64,000 nucleotides of DNA, taken from contig JABCPU010000288.1 in the NCBI GenBank assembly GCA_016800925.1, positions 1 through 64,000 on the forward strand, read 5' to 3'. Position numbers and translations under genes: made by a program. The stretch comes from Suillus spraguei. Taxonomy: Eukaryota > Basidiomycota > Agaricomycetes > Boletales > Suillaceae. Under the pieces are notes generated by a model. It was not told the origin of the DNA and did not search any database. It worked only from the letters and a program-made list of their open reading frames with translations. Positions 9,791-21,055 of the stretch are shown here, piece after piece (positions within the stretch are counted from its first letter, which is position 1; each line of letters starts with the position of its first letter).

Positions 9791-12700
9791 ATTGGAGTGG
9801 ATGGGTGGATCGGATATGTGAACTGGATTGGATGGGTGGATCAGATATGTGTAGGTAGGGTGTCTGGATGTCCATGGATTGGATTTGATCTAGACCTGAA
9901 TGTACGGTATATGACAGTATCCCCCCTTTAGGGCCGAGCCCTCGAGGCTGCAGGTTACAGAGTTGAGGCTGATGGTTATTGGCACCAGAAAATGGGAGAT
10001 GATGATGTCCGAAGGTCACAGGATTAGTGCTCACGAGATATGGGGTTCCAAAGGTTCCCTAGCTGAAATGTACACTCTTGCAAGGTAAAGCAAAATTGCT
10101 CCGGATGAGAAAAATGCGGATATGGTACCAAAGATGTGGCTGTGCAAGCGGAGGCGGAAGTACACAAGTGCTGGAGGAGCGCAAGAGGTGGAGATGGAAA
10201 GATTCAGCAGGAGGTGGAATGGATGGACATGGAACACGAGACTTCATTCTGTAGGTGACATAGGAATTCCGGTGAGACTTGGATCTCAAAATATGTGGAG
10301 TCCGGAAGTGATGCAGAAGTCTCGTGATAGGGGTATCTCGGAGGAGCAACATTCCACTTAGGAAGATGACGGAGTGGGTAGTACATCGCACTGATGATTT
10401 CCATGGTTCGGATAGGATCTACTGATGTCTCGGAATGAGTTGTGAGCTAGGACACTCAACACTGGCTAAAGGATAAGTGCAACAGTGGAGATCCGGAATT
10501 TAGCCCCGAGGTGGTTCGGATGAGACTCGGATACTGCAGGAATAGGTCCGGAGATACTAAGTACACTGATGGTTATAGTGCAAATAGTGGAAAATGTCGT
10601 CTGGAAGGCAGATTTATGATAGACGGATGAAGTAGATGGAAATCCAGAGCGCAGCAAAGGAGTTTGCAGGTGATCCGGAGTTGGAGAATGTGCGTGCATG
10701 AGGGGTCATGGCGTGGAAAGCACCGGACATCGGATTTGTGGAGGGCATGGGATGGCGGAATGTCCATTGGACAGGATTCGGATGGGTTATGATGGAGTAT
10801 GGAATGTATCGGACAGCAAGGATGTGTTTCGGATGGGTGATGACAGAGTGTGGAGTGCATTGGATCAGGTTGGAGATGGTCGGAGGGCTCATAGTTGCTT
10901 CGGAGATCAATGGCTGGATATGCCAAGGGTCTGTAAGAAGTGTCGGAGCAAAGGGTTTCAGATGGGATATGATGGAGTGTATCGGATCAGGATCAAATCA
11001 GTCAGAGTAACTCATAGTGAGTTCGGATATTGATAATGGAACATGCCAGGGTCTATGACAAGTGTTCCATAGGCGCCAGATTGGAGGAGATTGGTGCAAG
11101 ACTATATGGCGAGAGTTGACTTCGGAAAGGCACAGAATAGTGACTCGGATGGACGGAGTGAGCTGTGATGAGTGGGAAATACAGGCCGGAAATTGTTTTG
11201 AATGACTCGAGCGGAGTACTTATCCCCTTTTTAGGGAGACATCCCAATGGCGACTAAGGGAGTCTGGATATAGGTCCGAGGGATTTCAGAGTGAACTGAC
11301 TGATGACCAATGATACCTATAGGAGTATCGGGACGGATATAAGGAGAAGTGGAAACGGATATCGGAGGAGCTGAGTGGAACAGAGGTTGGGACAAATGGA
11401 TTGTGGATTGGAGATTGCGGATTTTGCGGAAATGAGTTTGTGTCGCTCTATGGAAAAGTATTGACAACTCGAGTGTTTCAGTGAAACTTCCGAAGGTACT
11501 TGGAGGTTCCGATGATCACAGTGGGTCCGGAGATTCGGAGGGTGGAGCGGAAGGCAACACAGAATTGACATGGGGATCAGAAATGGGTGGAAACGCGATT
11601 GCGTTGCGTCTTCATCAAAAATGCTGATAGATCCGAAGATTTTCTCGTAGTAACTCCGGAAGTGCTATTGGATTTCCGGATAGGATATGGTGGGCCAGAT
11701 GTCAGCATATGAGGTCCGGAATATTTCGGATTTTCTAAGAGGAGCATCGGATTTTGGATTTCCGAAAGACAGGGAATTGGAAGAGTCAGATTGGTGGTGC
11801 AGATGAGGAGAATGGTAGATGTCGGAGGCGGAGTGGATTAGGGATGGATATGCTAGCCTTCATGAACCAAGGCTGCCAGAGGGAACGGAAATCTGAGATC
11901 CGGAGGTACACGGACAGAGTGGAATGAATACGGAAGTCATGGATGTCAAACGGATGGATCGGAAAGCGGATGATGGCGTGGATCTAAGTCATGGACATCA
12001 ACAAAGTGGATTGGACAGCTGATACTAAAAACTCCGGAGGTACACCAGTGAGTTCTCGGATCCGGAGGGGATGCTAGAGAAGGCACTTCGATAGAGGGTG
12101 AGTGAGTCCAGAAACACGATGGAGCAGATGTGGTAGCAGTGGTGGAAGTGAAAACAGATCCATTCTGAAATGAAGACGTCCGAGGATAACTAGGGCGAGT
12201 TGGATGTATGGGTGGGAGCCTCTTGTGAAGGAAGCTGCTGGAGGTCCGAAGCTACAAAAACTCCGGAGGTGTATAGGCGAGGAAGATTCAGAGGATGGCA
12301 GAAGATAGGGTTGTGCTGATTCAGACAGAGGGATGAAGGGATGGTCAAGGGCTGATGGAGGAATGGAGTGGTGTTCTTTCCAGATACTACTGTCGGAGAG
12401 CATGAGAGAACTGCTCCGAAGTTTCGGATGACAGGAGAATATCCTTGCTACAATAATTCCAAAGCGAATCCAAAGGTTTCCATAACACAGTAAGGTGCAT
12501 CCGGACATGGAAGAGTGCACCGATGGGTTCGGATGTGACCGGACATAGCGCGGGAAAGTTACGGATGAGGCTTCGGATGAAGGTACAACAAAGGTTGGAG
12601 AAGCTGAGAGGTACGGAGGATGATATGGAGTACTTCACTAGACCAATAATTGATACCAGAGGTTGTCCGAGCTTTAGCATATGTCTGAAGTGCAGTTGGT

Positions 12701-13440
12701 GTATGAAGTGTTGGAAACATGGAGGTGGATGACAGAGCCAGAAGATGGTCATGGAGTTGCCTGGTACGGAGCGGAAGGTGGAGTACCTATCCCCCCTTTA
12801 GGGAGACATTCCCAATGTCGAGAGAGAGAATCAGCGGAGAGTATCCAGTTAGTGGTAAAATGTTAGGCGATGATGGAAGGGCAACAATTGGCTTCGGACT
12901 GGTGAAACCAAAGGTGGAACTAACATCTTGGACATGGACAGAGGATGTCAGAAGTGCTGGAAGGATGGATGACAGGGGTTTGGATTTTTGAATTCGGAGG
13001 GAGGTACTACCATCTAGGCAGGACAGAAGAGGGTTGAGAGATGCCGGAAACCAAACATAAGGTCCCGACATTTGAGGACGGAGGACGGAATACCATCTAG
13101 GTACGAAGGATGGAGAGTGGAAGATGCCAGAGCAATGATAAGACCGGACTTTTCGGATCCGGAGGTGGGATATCGTGCAGGCATTACGGATGGGGACCCA
13201 AGCGGGGCCATTGTCAGAGGAAATACAAAACCCGAACACCTGCAGAAAACCATCATGAAGGACGGAGTTCTTTATCAGGGAGAGTAGTGCAAACCAATAC
13301 AAGGTGAATGCTGGTAACAGAGTTCCGGAAAGAAAACCGGATCGGAAACAGGGGACAGAGGGTCGGAGATGAAACTCCGGAAATGAAACCGGATCGGAGG
13401 ACCGGAAATGAACCGGATGTGGAAACGTCGGAGGTCTAAG

Positions 13441-13910
13441 GCATTCTGATAGTAGCACTTGAAGAAGATGTCTGCATAAAACCCGGCTGATCAACGGATC
13501 ATAAGTGGGTATGCAAGTAGTATTCGGAGTGGCACATGGAGAATCCAAAGGGAGGTGAATGATAAACATTCCGGATGACCAGATGGTCGGATGGTCGGAC
13601 ATGAAACTGGATTGGAGGACTGTGGATGGCAGATCGGAAATGAACACTGGAAATGAAACCGGATAGGAGGATCGGAAATGAACCGGATGTGGGCTGGGCA
13701 TCATCCAGCTGGAAACATGGCTAGTTTAGGAGATAGGGGTACCGCAAAAATGCGGACGTTAGGGATCTAAGGTATTTCCGATAGTAGCACTTGAAAAGGA
13801 TGTCTGTATGAACCCAACTGATCAACGGATCATAAGCGGCATGCAAGTAGTATTTCTGAGTGGCGCAAGGAGAATCCGAAGGAGGTGAATGATGAAACAT
13901 TCCGGAGGTG
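13441..13910. repeat. Internal duplication in the LTR element interior
   Basis: A segment of about 130 bp beginning at the tagtagcacttgaa motif occurs at about 13450-13580 and again at about 13780-13905. Both copies share gatcaacggatcataag and aggtgaatgat. Divergence is a few percent plus small indels, so the duplication predates this insertion. Confidence 0.75.
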
Positions 13911-14402
13911 ACTTTGCCAGTTCCGAGGCAACACATAGGCGGAGGATCAAGCCATAGTGAGCCAGAAGGATGATATTTCGGTTTTTAAGAGTATGGGATG
14001 TCGTATTCGATGGAAAGGGTGACGGAGTTCACCTCGCACTGAAGTGGAAACAACAGCGAAGCATCTGGGATGGAAATGGTGGGTCGGAGGATGGAAAACA
14101 AGTCCGGATGGCTCCGGAGTTTTCAGTGGCTAACCAGAGCCGGAAAACGGAGGAGTATGCGTCCAAACAAATCCGGAAATCTGAGGACAAGACTGGAGCC
14201 AGAAGTATGAGTGAGTGGCAACCAGATAAGACCGAAATGTAAGCGGACAACCGGAGTTGGGAAAACGGAGGAGTTGAGAGTGGTGGTTTTAGTTCCGAGA
14301 GATAGGGGTCGGATCCGGACAATGGAAAGTCTCGGGTCTCAAGGGTCAGGATAGGAAATAGTACGGAACAGTATACTCGGTAAGGTGTGAGTCTGATTCA
14401 AC

Positions 14403-15938
14403 TGTTATGACCATGCAAAACCGGAGATTAGCAAGAAGTCCTGGTCTTGCATGGGGTTGTACCGAAGGGTTGTAAGTCAAAGGGGCTTGGCCTCAGCTCG
14501 TACGCTGTGCCCCTTACCCGAGTATGTGCCCTTAATTTCGGATGAAGTCCAAGGGAGAGTTCTGGTGGAGTCCGGATGGAGGGTCCGGACGAACTCTAAG
14601 GCAGGATAGCTCGACAGAGCTCCGATGGACTTCCGGATGAGCGCGGGAATGCGCCGGAACTATTTCCGGAAGATAGAGAGTAATGGTAACACTACTGGAA
14701 CAAGTTCCAAGTAGAACGGATGAAGGATGGACCGCTGGACAAAGTCCAGGGCAGGATAGGAGCAGAGCTCCGGAGGGAAAGATGATCCATAGATGTCAGA
14801 GGATAGGATAGGATGGATCCGAAGGACTAGGGGTCCGAAGGTCCGGAGCTCGGAGGAGCGGAGGAGCGGATGATCGGAGGAGCGGAGGAGCGGATGATCG
14901 GAGGAGCGGAGGAGCGGATGATCAGAGGAGCGGAGGAGCGGAGGAGTGGAGGAGCGGAGGAGCGGAGGAGCGGAGGAGCGGAGGAGCGGAGGAGCGGAGG
15001 AGCGGAGGAGCGGAGGAGTGGAGGAGTGGAGGAGCGGATGATCGGACGATCGGATGAGCGTAGCTCTGTGGATCTTGGAGGAAGTGTTGGCTACTAGAGA
15101 GGAGTAGGTCCGGATATGGTGTAGAGATAGTATAGACTACTCCGGACAAGGTCCGGAATAGAAACAGACAGTATAAGACTACCAAAGGTAGAGTCGGAGG
15201 TGAAACAGATGATAGACAGAGATGGACGAAGTCCGAACAGATTATAGAACATAGGATCAAAGCTCCGGCCTAGGGAGTAATCCCATAGGCCTGAGTTGGA
15301 AGCTTACAAGGGCCGGAGCCCAAGTGCAAGAACGGAGACGGAGTTATATAGACATGATAACAGGATACAGAGTAATCAAAGGAATATACAGAAGTAGGAA
15401 CAATGAATCAGACTAAGGTCTGCAGGAGTTGTACTACAAGTTTATATACTGTAGGAGCATGCCGGAGGGTAAGTACGGATAGTCCGAGGCTATGTCTGAA
15501 GCATACGGAAACACATTAGTAAGTACAGCGGGACATAAGGCTATGAACTCGGAGATGAAGCTTGTACGAAATACTTATCAAGACGGAGGCAGAGATCACC
15601 GAGAACCGGAAGCACAGAGATACCCAGAAGCCGGAGACACAGGTATATTCTAAAAGGGGTAATGCGCAGGTGCGCGGGAATAGTTCGGATATGAACTCGG
15701 ATCGGATAAGGACACGGATCGGATATGGACACGGATCGGATATGGACACGGATCGGATATGGACACGGATCGGATATGGACACGGATCGGATATGGACAC
15801 GGATGGATATGGATTGGAGTGGATGGGTGGATCGGATATGTGAACTGGATTGGATGGGTGGATCAGATATGTGTAGGTAGGGTGTCTGGATGTCCATGGA
15901 TTGGATTTGATCTAGACCTGAATGTACGGTATATGACA
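14403..15938 (+). repeat. Right LTR (1536 bp)
   Basis: Second LTR, 88 bp shorter than the left. Eight fewer 9 bp units and one fewer 17 bp unit, less one extra G, account for the whole difference. It is directly followed by the second TCCGT. Confidence 0.9.
14852..15060. repeat. 9 bp minisatellite in the right LTR
   Basis: Same array as at 8741-9019 but contracted by about eight units. The flanking variant units are conserved, so the change happened inside the homogeneous core. Confidence 0.9.
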
Positions 15939-17560
15939 TCCGTAGTGCGAGCTATATCTATCATCCTGGAGATGAGATGAAGGAATTGTTGGGCAAATCC
16001 AACAGCTTACCATCGCCCCCTTGGTCCAGAATCACAAAGATTCCTGGGAATTTATCCTACAAAGAACTGAGTTCCAATTCAGATGCAATTTGGACAGGAC
16101 CAACCTTATATTCATGAATGAGCCTTCTCGCTAAACTACCAATAATGACCAACCTTCCGTGAGTAGTCAATAATTTTCAAGCCCTTGGCCTCTCAGTCCA
16201 ATATTGTTCTTTTGATGATCGGAGGTGAGAAACATGAAGCTTGACGTGATTTTGGAGAGTGCTCTGAGTGACATTCTGATTGTGGAAGCTGCTTTGAATG
16301 ATGGCAAGTAGTGCTGTGAAACACAACTATCAACAATAATCTTGAACTTGTTATTCTCCGTTTTATCTGAAAGGAAGAACTACAAGATCATTTAGAAAGA
16401 TAAATTGTGGTAGGGCATTGTGACATACTGCCAGAACAACAGACAAAGCGCTGTCAGTAGTTGAAGACACCTAGGCAGCCACACCATACGCGTGTTCACC
16501 AAGGAAGAAAATGTTTGTTCCATCAGGAAATTCCTCTGACAGAGGTGGAGCATCCTTCTTGGGGAACCTGGGATCTTCAGATGCAACTTCTGAAATGACC
16601 ATCTGGACAGCTTGTTCAAGTTCTTTTTCAGGTCCTTCGTAGTCTTTAACCAATGCGCCTGATTCTAAGTGTTTCAAACCTGCATGAATGTGCAAAGAGT
16701 GAACGACCATAAAGTACCAGCACACACCTTTAGTGGATGGACATGCACCAGGACATTGACATCACTAGTGATCACTCCACATCTCTTCAAATATAGCATC
16801 TCAAACCACTCAGCTTTTCCCTTCCAATGGCTCAAGCTCTTCTTGCAAGAAAGGCCAACTGATGAAAGTGCGTTTGCCAACCATTTCCTGGGCGATACCC
16901 TCTACCTTGCAGTTTTCGTGAGGATTTTGTATGTGAACTGCCATTGACTTGTTGCGGCTTTCGGAACCATGCACAATGACACCATGAAAGCCTAGTTGTG
17001 CTTTGTGGGGTAATGAATGTACCCACAAAGGGAATCCAGCGAGGGCTTTTGCACCAAGGCATACACCTTCACATAGTCCAGGGATGAGATGGAGTCCATC
17101 AAGAGTTGGTAGATTGAAGGATTCCATCTTACATGTACATCAATATATAGGAGGGAAGAAATCTGGTAATGATGAAGGATAGACTGTGGACTCTCCAGGA
17201 CTGAAGATAAATTTGGTACCAGTTCCAAACCCATTGCAGTGGCATTCCTCTGGGGTCAACCTATGTTCTCGAGCTGTACACATGGGACGATGACGAACTA
17301 CAACCAAAAAGCAGAATTTACTACTCACATTTCATTGCTCATAACAGCCACTGCTCATCAATAAAGGGAATCTTAATGATTGCTTCCCATTCTTGCTTCT
17401 TTCCATTTAAGTCTTGCTCAAATTCAAGAGGGTAAAAGTCCAATATCGGTGAATTTGGATTGTACATTAGGTCCTATGGTGTACAGTCTTTCGTCTGCAC
17501 CCTGTAGTCATCCTAGTATGACATAGATGCACTCAAAAATTTCAGCTTCACCAAGAAGGG
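15939..17560 (-). pseudogene. XRN1 5'-3' exoribonuclease, central/C-terminal exons, decayed
   Basis: The order of motifs, reading leftward from 17560, follows XRN1. First comes DLMYNPNSPILDFYPLEF, then EWEAIIKIPFIDEQWLL followed by an in-frame TGA. Next are REHRLTPEECH, NGFGTGTKFIFSPGESTVYP, LPTLDGLHLIPGLCEG, and AQLGFHGVIVHGSESRNKSM with VGKRTFISWPFLQE. Then come KRCGVITSDVNVLVHVHPLK, SGALVKDYEGPEKELEQAVQ, SEVASEDPRFPKKDAPPL, FLGEHAYGVAA-stop and LDQGGDGKLLDLPN. Several stops (near 17338, 17145 and 16470) and frame shifts show long decay. The N-terminal nuclease core is not in the window to the right. At the left edge the exon runs into the LTR element and resumes at 8287. Confidence 0.88.
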
Positions 17561-17599
17561 CTTATTGCCCACATTCACAAACTTGTACGCAGTGTGACC

Positions 17600-18284
17600 A
17601 TGGGCGAGTTTGCTGATACCTACAATGGTGATCGGACAACTTGGATGAGTGAAAGACTTATTGATTTCTAAGTCGTTTCAACAGCCATCGGTAGCTTATA
17701 AGGTACCTCTTTGCTCCCATTCAAAGGCTGTTCTGACACCTTCTCGATCCACTATCATGCTCTCTTGTGATTTATCATGGGTGTCCTTGAAAAATTACCT
17801 GCTCATTCAAGTTGATAACTCCGAAGGTGCAGACAAGAAGGTACATCGCTAGGTTATCTTCTATAAGATTGCTGTCATTCATGTTTGATGGCAGTTCTAC
17901 AACCCCTATGTCTGGGTTTGTGAGGGCGAGAAAATGCTCTCGGCACAGGTCAAGGAGGCTTGCAGTGACCTCGGCAATGTTAGTGAGTGTCACATTGAGT
18001 TTAATTGTTTATCAGTTATTGACTTGATCATGGTCTTAGACCGTCTGTCAAGAAAGTGCCTGGATAACTTAGAAACAAGGTTTGAGGACTTATTACGTGC
18101 CATGTAGTGTTTTTGCACATGCCTTGAAATCCGAAAGCAACCATACTCTTAAATTCTGTCGAACAGTGGTTCATAGATGTGCTGGATGTCTATGTCATAC
18201 TAGGACAACTACAGGGGCATGGACGAAAGACCGTACACCATAGATATGGCTTCATAGATAGGAAACTAGATGAGGTAATAATAT
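17600..18284. other. Unassigned sequence with possible exon remnants
   Basis: A minus-strand frame at 17775-17993 (it includes NPDIGVVELPSNMNDSNL) and a short frame at 17550-17640 (KLAHGHTAYKFVNVGNKPF) look protein-like but fit no family I can name. They may be further remains of a gene beside XRN1. Confidence 0.3.
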
Positions 18285-18890
18285 AGTCCCATGCAGAACC
18301 ATTCATATTTGGTGCAATGATATATCTCTTACCTACGGCACATATATATATGGTCCTATACAGGCTCACATAGTCCCATTAAGGTCCAGTTCCATTTGAT
18401 ACCATGATATATCTTTTACCTGTAGCGCATATATATATGGTCTTATACGGGCTCACATAGTCCCATTGAGGTCCAGTGCCATTTTATACCATGATATATC
18501 TTTTACCTGCAGTGCATATATATATGGTCCTATGGGGGCTCACATAGTCCCATTGAGGTCCAGTGCCATTTAGACCATGATATATCTCTTACCTGCAGCA
18601 CATATAAATATGGTTCTATATGAGGTCACATAGTCCCATTGAGGTCCAGTGCCATTTGGTACCATGATATATCTCTTGCCTGCAGTGCATATAAATATAA
18701 ATATGGTCCTATATGAGGTGATATAGTCCCATCCAGGACCAGTCCTATCTGGCACACTGATGTATTGTGCAGTGCATATATGTTTCGTCCTATATGAGGT
18801 GATATAGTCTCATCCAGGACCAGTCCTATCTGGCACAAGATATCTGTTACCTTCAGTGCATATAGATATAGCTCTATATCAACAGTGACT
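18285..18890. repeat. Tandem repeat, about seven units of 80-93 bp
   Basis: Each unit contains a variant of ccatgatatatctcttacc, then catatatatatggtcctata, then cacatagtcccatt and gaggtccagtgccat. Later units are shorter and more diverged (catccaggaccagtcctatc). The frames on the minus strand (repeating GTGPQWDYVTSYR) merely translate the repeat. Confidence 0.85.
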
Positions 18891-18946
18891 CTATATAACT
18901 CTACACCAAAAAATGAGAACCCAACCTGAACCCAAACCCAACCCAC

Positions 18947-19640
18947 TTACAAAAACCCTCTAAAAATAAGTTTGAGTATGGGGTGATCAGTGGCTCTTCC
19001 CGCAGGAGGGAAGGATAGAAAGTGGAAGTAGAAGTCGTCATTGGCATCTTCAAATACAAATGGCTCCCACTTGGGTTGTGATACATCGCTGACAGCTGAC
19101 AAAAAATTCAAATGATTGAGTAGCATCTCCACAATGTGATGCTGCACTTGCCATGAATCTGGATGAGCCAGAAAAAATTGGGGCAGAATATGAGGAACAA
19201 GGCTGGAATCAGCTCTCTGCAAGGAGAAGCATAGACCAAGTGCAGATAGTGATTGTGACAGCAAGATGTCTGGAAGGGGTGGGGTGCAACTCCACATTGC
19301 GATAAGCCCACTTTGAGATAGGATACCAGCAGGTACATTCTCGTCTACGTAATGACCAAGAACGTGTACTTCAAGGTCCAAAGGATATGTGGGTAATCTG
19401 GATACAGGTACCACAGTGTCGTCAATCAGTACATCTGTGCTTGTTCCAGTAGTAGTTGAGAAGGATGTGTATATGGATGTGTTTCCATCAGTGACTCTGA
19501 GTATAGTCATGTCTTTGACCATGCCCAGACTGAGACCCGCGGATAGTGATCCAAAGTCATGATTCGGTCCAAATAGAGTACCTTTTCTGATGCCAACACC
19601 GAATGTTAATATCCTACCTCCAGACTCGATATATTTACAG
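18947..19640 (-). pseudogene. Biotin-protein-ligase-like N-terminal (BPL_N) fragment
   Basis: One open minus-strand stretch starts with CKYIESGGRILTFGVG and continues through SLSAGLSLGMVKDM, YPLDLEVHVLGHYVDEN, GLIAMWSCTPPLPD and SQSLSALGLCF to FVFEDANDDFYFH. The order (ESGGRxL glycine turn, a later ALxHYVD-like strand, a GxxxLWxxxPE-like strand and a closing EDxNDxFxF) fits the glutamine-amidotransferase-like N-terminal domain of fungal Bpl1. That enzyme attaches biotin to carboxylases. The ligase domain is missing on the downstream side, where the frame stops at 18947 and tandem repeats begin. A family A MITE abuts the upstream end. This is a fragment, and the match is from memory. Confidence 0.45.
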
Positions 19641-19645
19641 ACAGC

Positions 19646-19787
19646 CTACCTATTGGAGTGAAACATCTATGGGGGCATAGATATTCCCTATAATCAGGTT
19701 AGGTACATGGATGTGATTTCTGCGTGCAGGTAAAGTTCTTTTAAGGAACATTTATGCCCCCATAGACATTCGACTCACAATAGGTAG
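19646..19787. mobile_element. MITE family A, copy 2 (142 bp)
   Basis: The ends form a 35 bp imperfect inverted repeat: CTACCTATTGGAGTGAAACA at the left mirrors CACAATAGGTAG at the right, with the TATGGGGGCATA core. The interior matches the copy at 3783-3922 with few changes. It lies between the BPL-like fragment and the WD40 fragment. Confidence 0.8.
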
Positions 19788-19823
19788 TGTTGCATTGGGA
19801 CATGATATGAACTAAGCGGCTGC

Positions 19824-20058
19824 TCAGATAGTGCACAGTGGACACACTGATCCAGTTACCTCGGTCACATTCTCGCCAGATGGCACTCGCATCATCGCTG
19901 GTTCAAGCAATAGGACTATTCGGCTGTGGGATGCTGTGATGGGGCAGCCAGTCGGTGAGCCCTTGTGGGGGCACACTTATTCAGTTAACTCAGTCTCGTT
20001 CTCACTGGACAGCACTTGCATTGTCACTAGTTCTTGCGATAACACTGTTCGGCTATAG
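19824..20058 (+). pseudogene. WD40 repeat fragment (two blades), NLR-type
   Basis: Two WD40 blades are readable: GHTDPVTSVTFSPDGTRI followed by SSNRTIRLWD, then GHTYSVNSVSFSLDSTCI and CDNTVRL followed by a stop. The spacing and the QPVGEPLWGHT linker are those of NACHT-WD40 NLR-like proteins of mushrooms, where the propeller is thought to sense ligands. There is no start codon or NACHT domain next to it. A matching C-terminal tail lies at 21351-21695, beyond inserted repeats, so both may derive from one gene. Confidence 0.7.
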
Positions 20059-20077
20059 GATGTAGGTGTGAGGCATG

Positions 20078-20343
20078 TTGGAGTCTGACGCACCAAAGAG
20101 AGAAGAGAAGAGAATGGCCGAAGAATCTGAGAAGCAAGGCACGAGGGGGAGAAGCTGAGGAACGTGGTTCAAGCGCAAGCCATAATAGGCCAGTGGGATG
20201 CAGCGCACTGACATCGGCCGAGCCTCTACAATATATGTCAATGAATTATGTCTAAATTTTTGTTTCTGTTTCACTTACTATAAAGTCCAGCGCCGTAGCG
20301 TAGAAACATCTCAGTTCTTCGAGAGAGACTGAGATGTCAGTCT
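20078..20343. mobile_element. Probable solo LTR or LTR fragment
   Basis: Starts TGTTGGAGTCTGACGC and ends in a hairpin with a CATCTCAGT / ACTGAGATG stem around ttcttcgagag. The hairpin half recurs at about 21272-21293. No target duplication is recognisable, so the exact borders are inferred. Confidence 0.4.
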
Positions 20344-20776
20344 ACATCAGTAAATCCCAAACCTTACACAGACTTTGGTTTTTTCCACAGATTCTCACAG
20401 TTGTCACAGATGGCACAGAATCCCAGGCCCCAGAGCCTCAGAGTCACAGAATCTCACAGTAAACCACAGACTCACAAAATCATCAGCATTCCAGAGCCAC
20501 AGTGACACAGAAATCACAGAATGTATCACAAAAATTTCACTAAGTCTTTTTCTTTAGTTAAGCATCAACACTAAGCCTTACTATCAACAAAACTTGCATC
20601 AAGTATTTTTCTTTAGTTCAACTTCAAATACTAAACCTTAGTATACACCAAAGCTTATTAAAATTCATTATTAAGACAAAAAGTGCTAAATCTATTGACT
20701 GAAACTTGTTGAAATTCGCAATTTTTGCCCTTTGTGCTGAAGCTCTAACTTTTTCCAGTCAAAAATATGTTACAAT
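20344..20776 (+). repeat. Dispersed repeat Z, copy 1 (cacaga-rich)
   Basis: Begins ACATCAGTAAA, runs through a block of acacaga-type words, then ttctttagtt-containing AT-rich sequence, and ends CCAGTCAAAAATATG. The copy at 32794-33212 is the reverse complement across the whole length with scattered changes. There is no coding capacity. Confidence 0.75.
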
Positions 20777-20919
20777 AAGGTTTTGTTTTCCTGGAGGTTT
20801 AAATAAGGGCAGCTTATCATGAGATTTGAAGTTACAATGAGGTTTGATGATACATTTTAACTTGGTGATAATATTGTAGTTTGAGCATCATTGGTATATA
20901 TGTTATTGTGAGCGGTAAA

Positions 20920-21055
20920 GAAACAAAGGCACTATGGTGTGATGGTAAGTATGTGTTGAAGTTGTTGCTGACCTTCATGAGGCCTCAAGTTCAATTCCTG
21001 TCATTGGCACTTAAAAGTGTGAAAAGTGCGAATTTTTATTTATTTATTTACTAGA
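20920..21055 (+). mobile_element. Possible tRNA-derived SINE
   Basis: Within 20920-21010 there is an A-box-like TGGTGTGATGGTAAG and, about 50 bp later, a B-box-like AAGTTCAATTCCTG, the spacing of an internal RNA polymerase III promoter. The acceptor ends do not pair as in a functional tRNA. It is followed by a tail with tttatttatttattta. No second copy is in the window to confirm it. Confidence 0.4.

Larger units (their letters stand above)
8293..9916 (+). repeat. Left LTR (1624 bp)
   Basis: TG...CA-bounded direct repeat of the non-coding LTR element. It matches the right LTR nearly base for base. Visible differences are a C/T change near 8525 (cttctgg versus cttccgg), one G indel near 8473, and the copy number of two internal tandem arrays. 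Confidence 0.9.
8293..15938 (+). mobile_element. Complete 7.6 kb LTR retrotransposon without visible pol (LARD-like)
   Basis: Two long direct repeats (8293-9916 and 14403-15938) begin TGTTATGACC and end ATATGACA. They are flanked by a perfect 5 bp duplication, TCCGT, at 8288-8292 and 15939-15943. The 4.5 kb interior (9917-14402) has no reverse transcriptase, integrase or protease motif in any frame that I can see; its longest frame (305 codons, minus strand) is repeat translation. The interior is dominated by CCGGA/TCCGG-containing purine-rich sequence and has a short C-run plus CTTTAGGG motif three times (about 9917, 11222 and 12790). Such an element would depend on proteins from an autonomous relative. 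The near-identical LTRs imply a recent insertion. Orientation is arbitrary because no coding strand is known. Confidence 0.9.

Noticed and set aside
9477..10034. 185-codon minus-strand frame with repeated SISDPCPYPIRVHI
   Set aside because: Product of the 17 bp tandem repeat. It also crosses the LTR border, which a real gene would not do at both LTRs.
12787..13704. 305-codon minus-strand frame in the LTR element
   Set aside because: The biased His/Pro/Ser/Phe composition follows the CCGGA-rich sequence. No retroviral or other domain is seen, and it includes part of the internal duplication.
18285..18890. CRISPR-like array
   Set aside because: Units are 80-93 bp head-to-tail satellite copies with no constant repeat/variable spacer pattern, in a eukaryotic genome.
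20940..21010. Functional tRNA gene
   Set aside because: A and B boxes are present but the acceptor stem does not pair and there is no clear anticodon loop, so a SINE-like origin is more likely.
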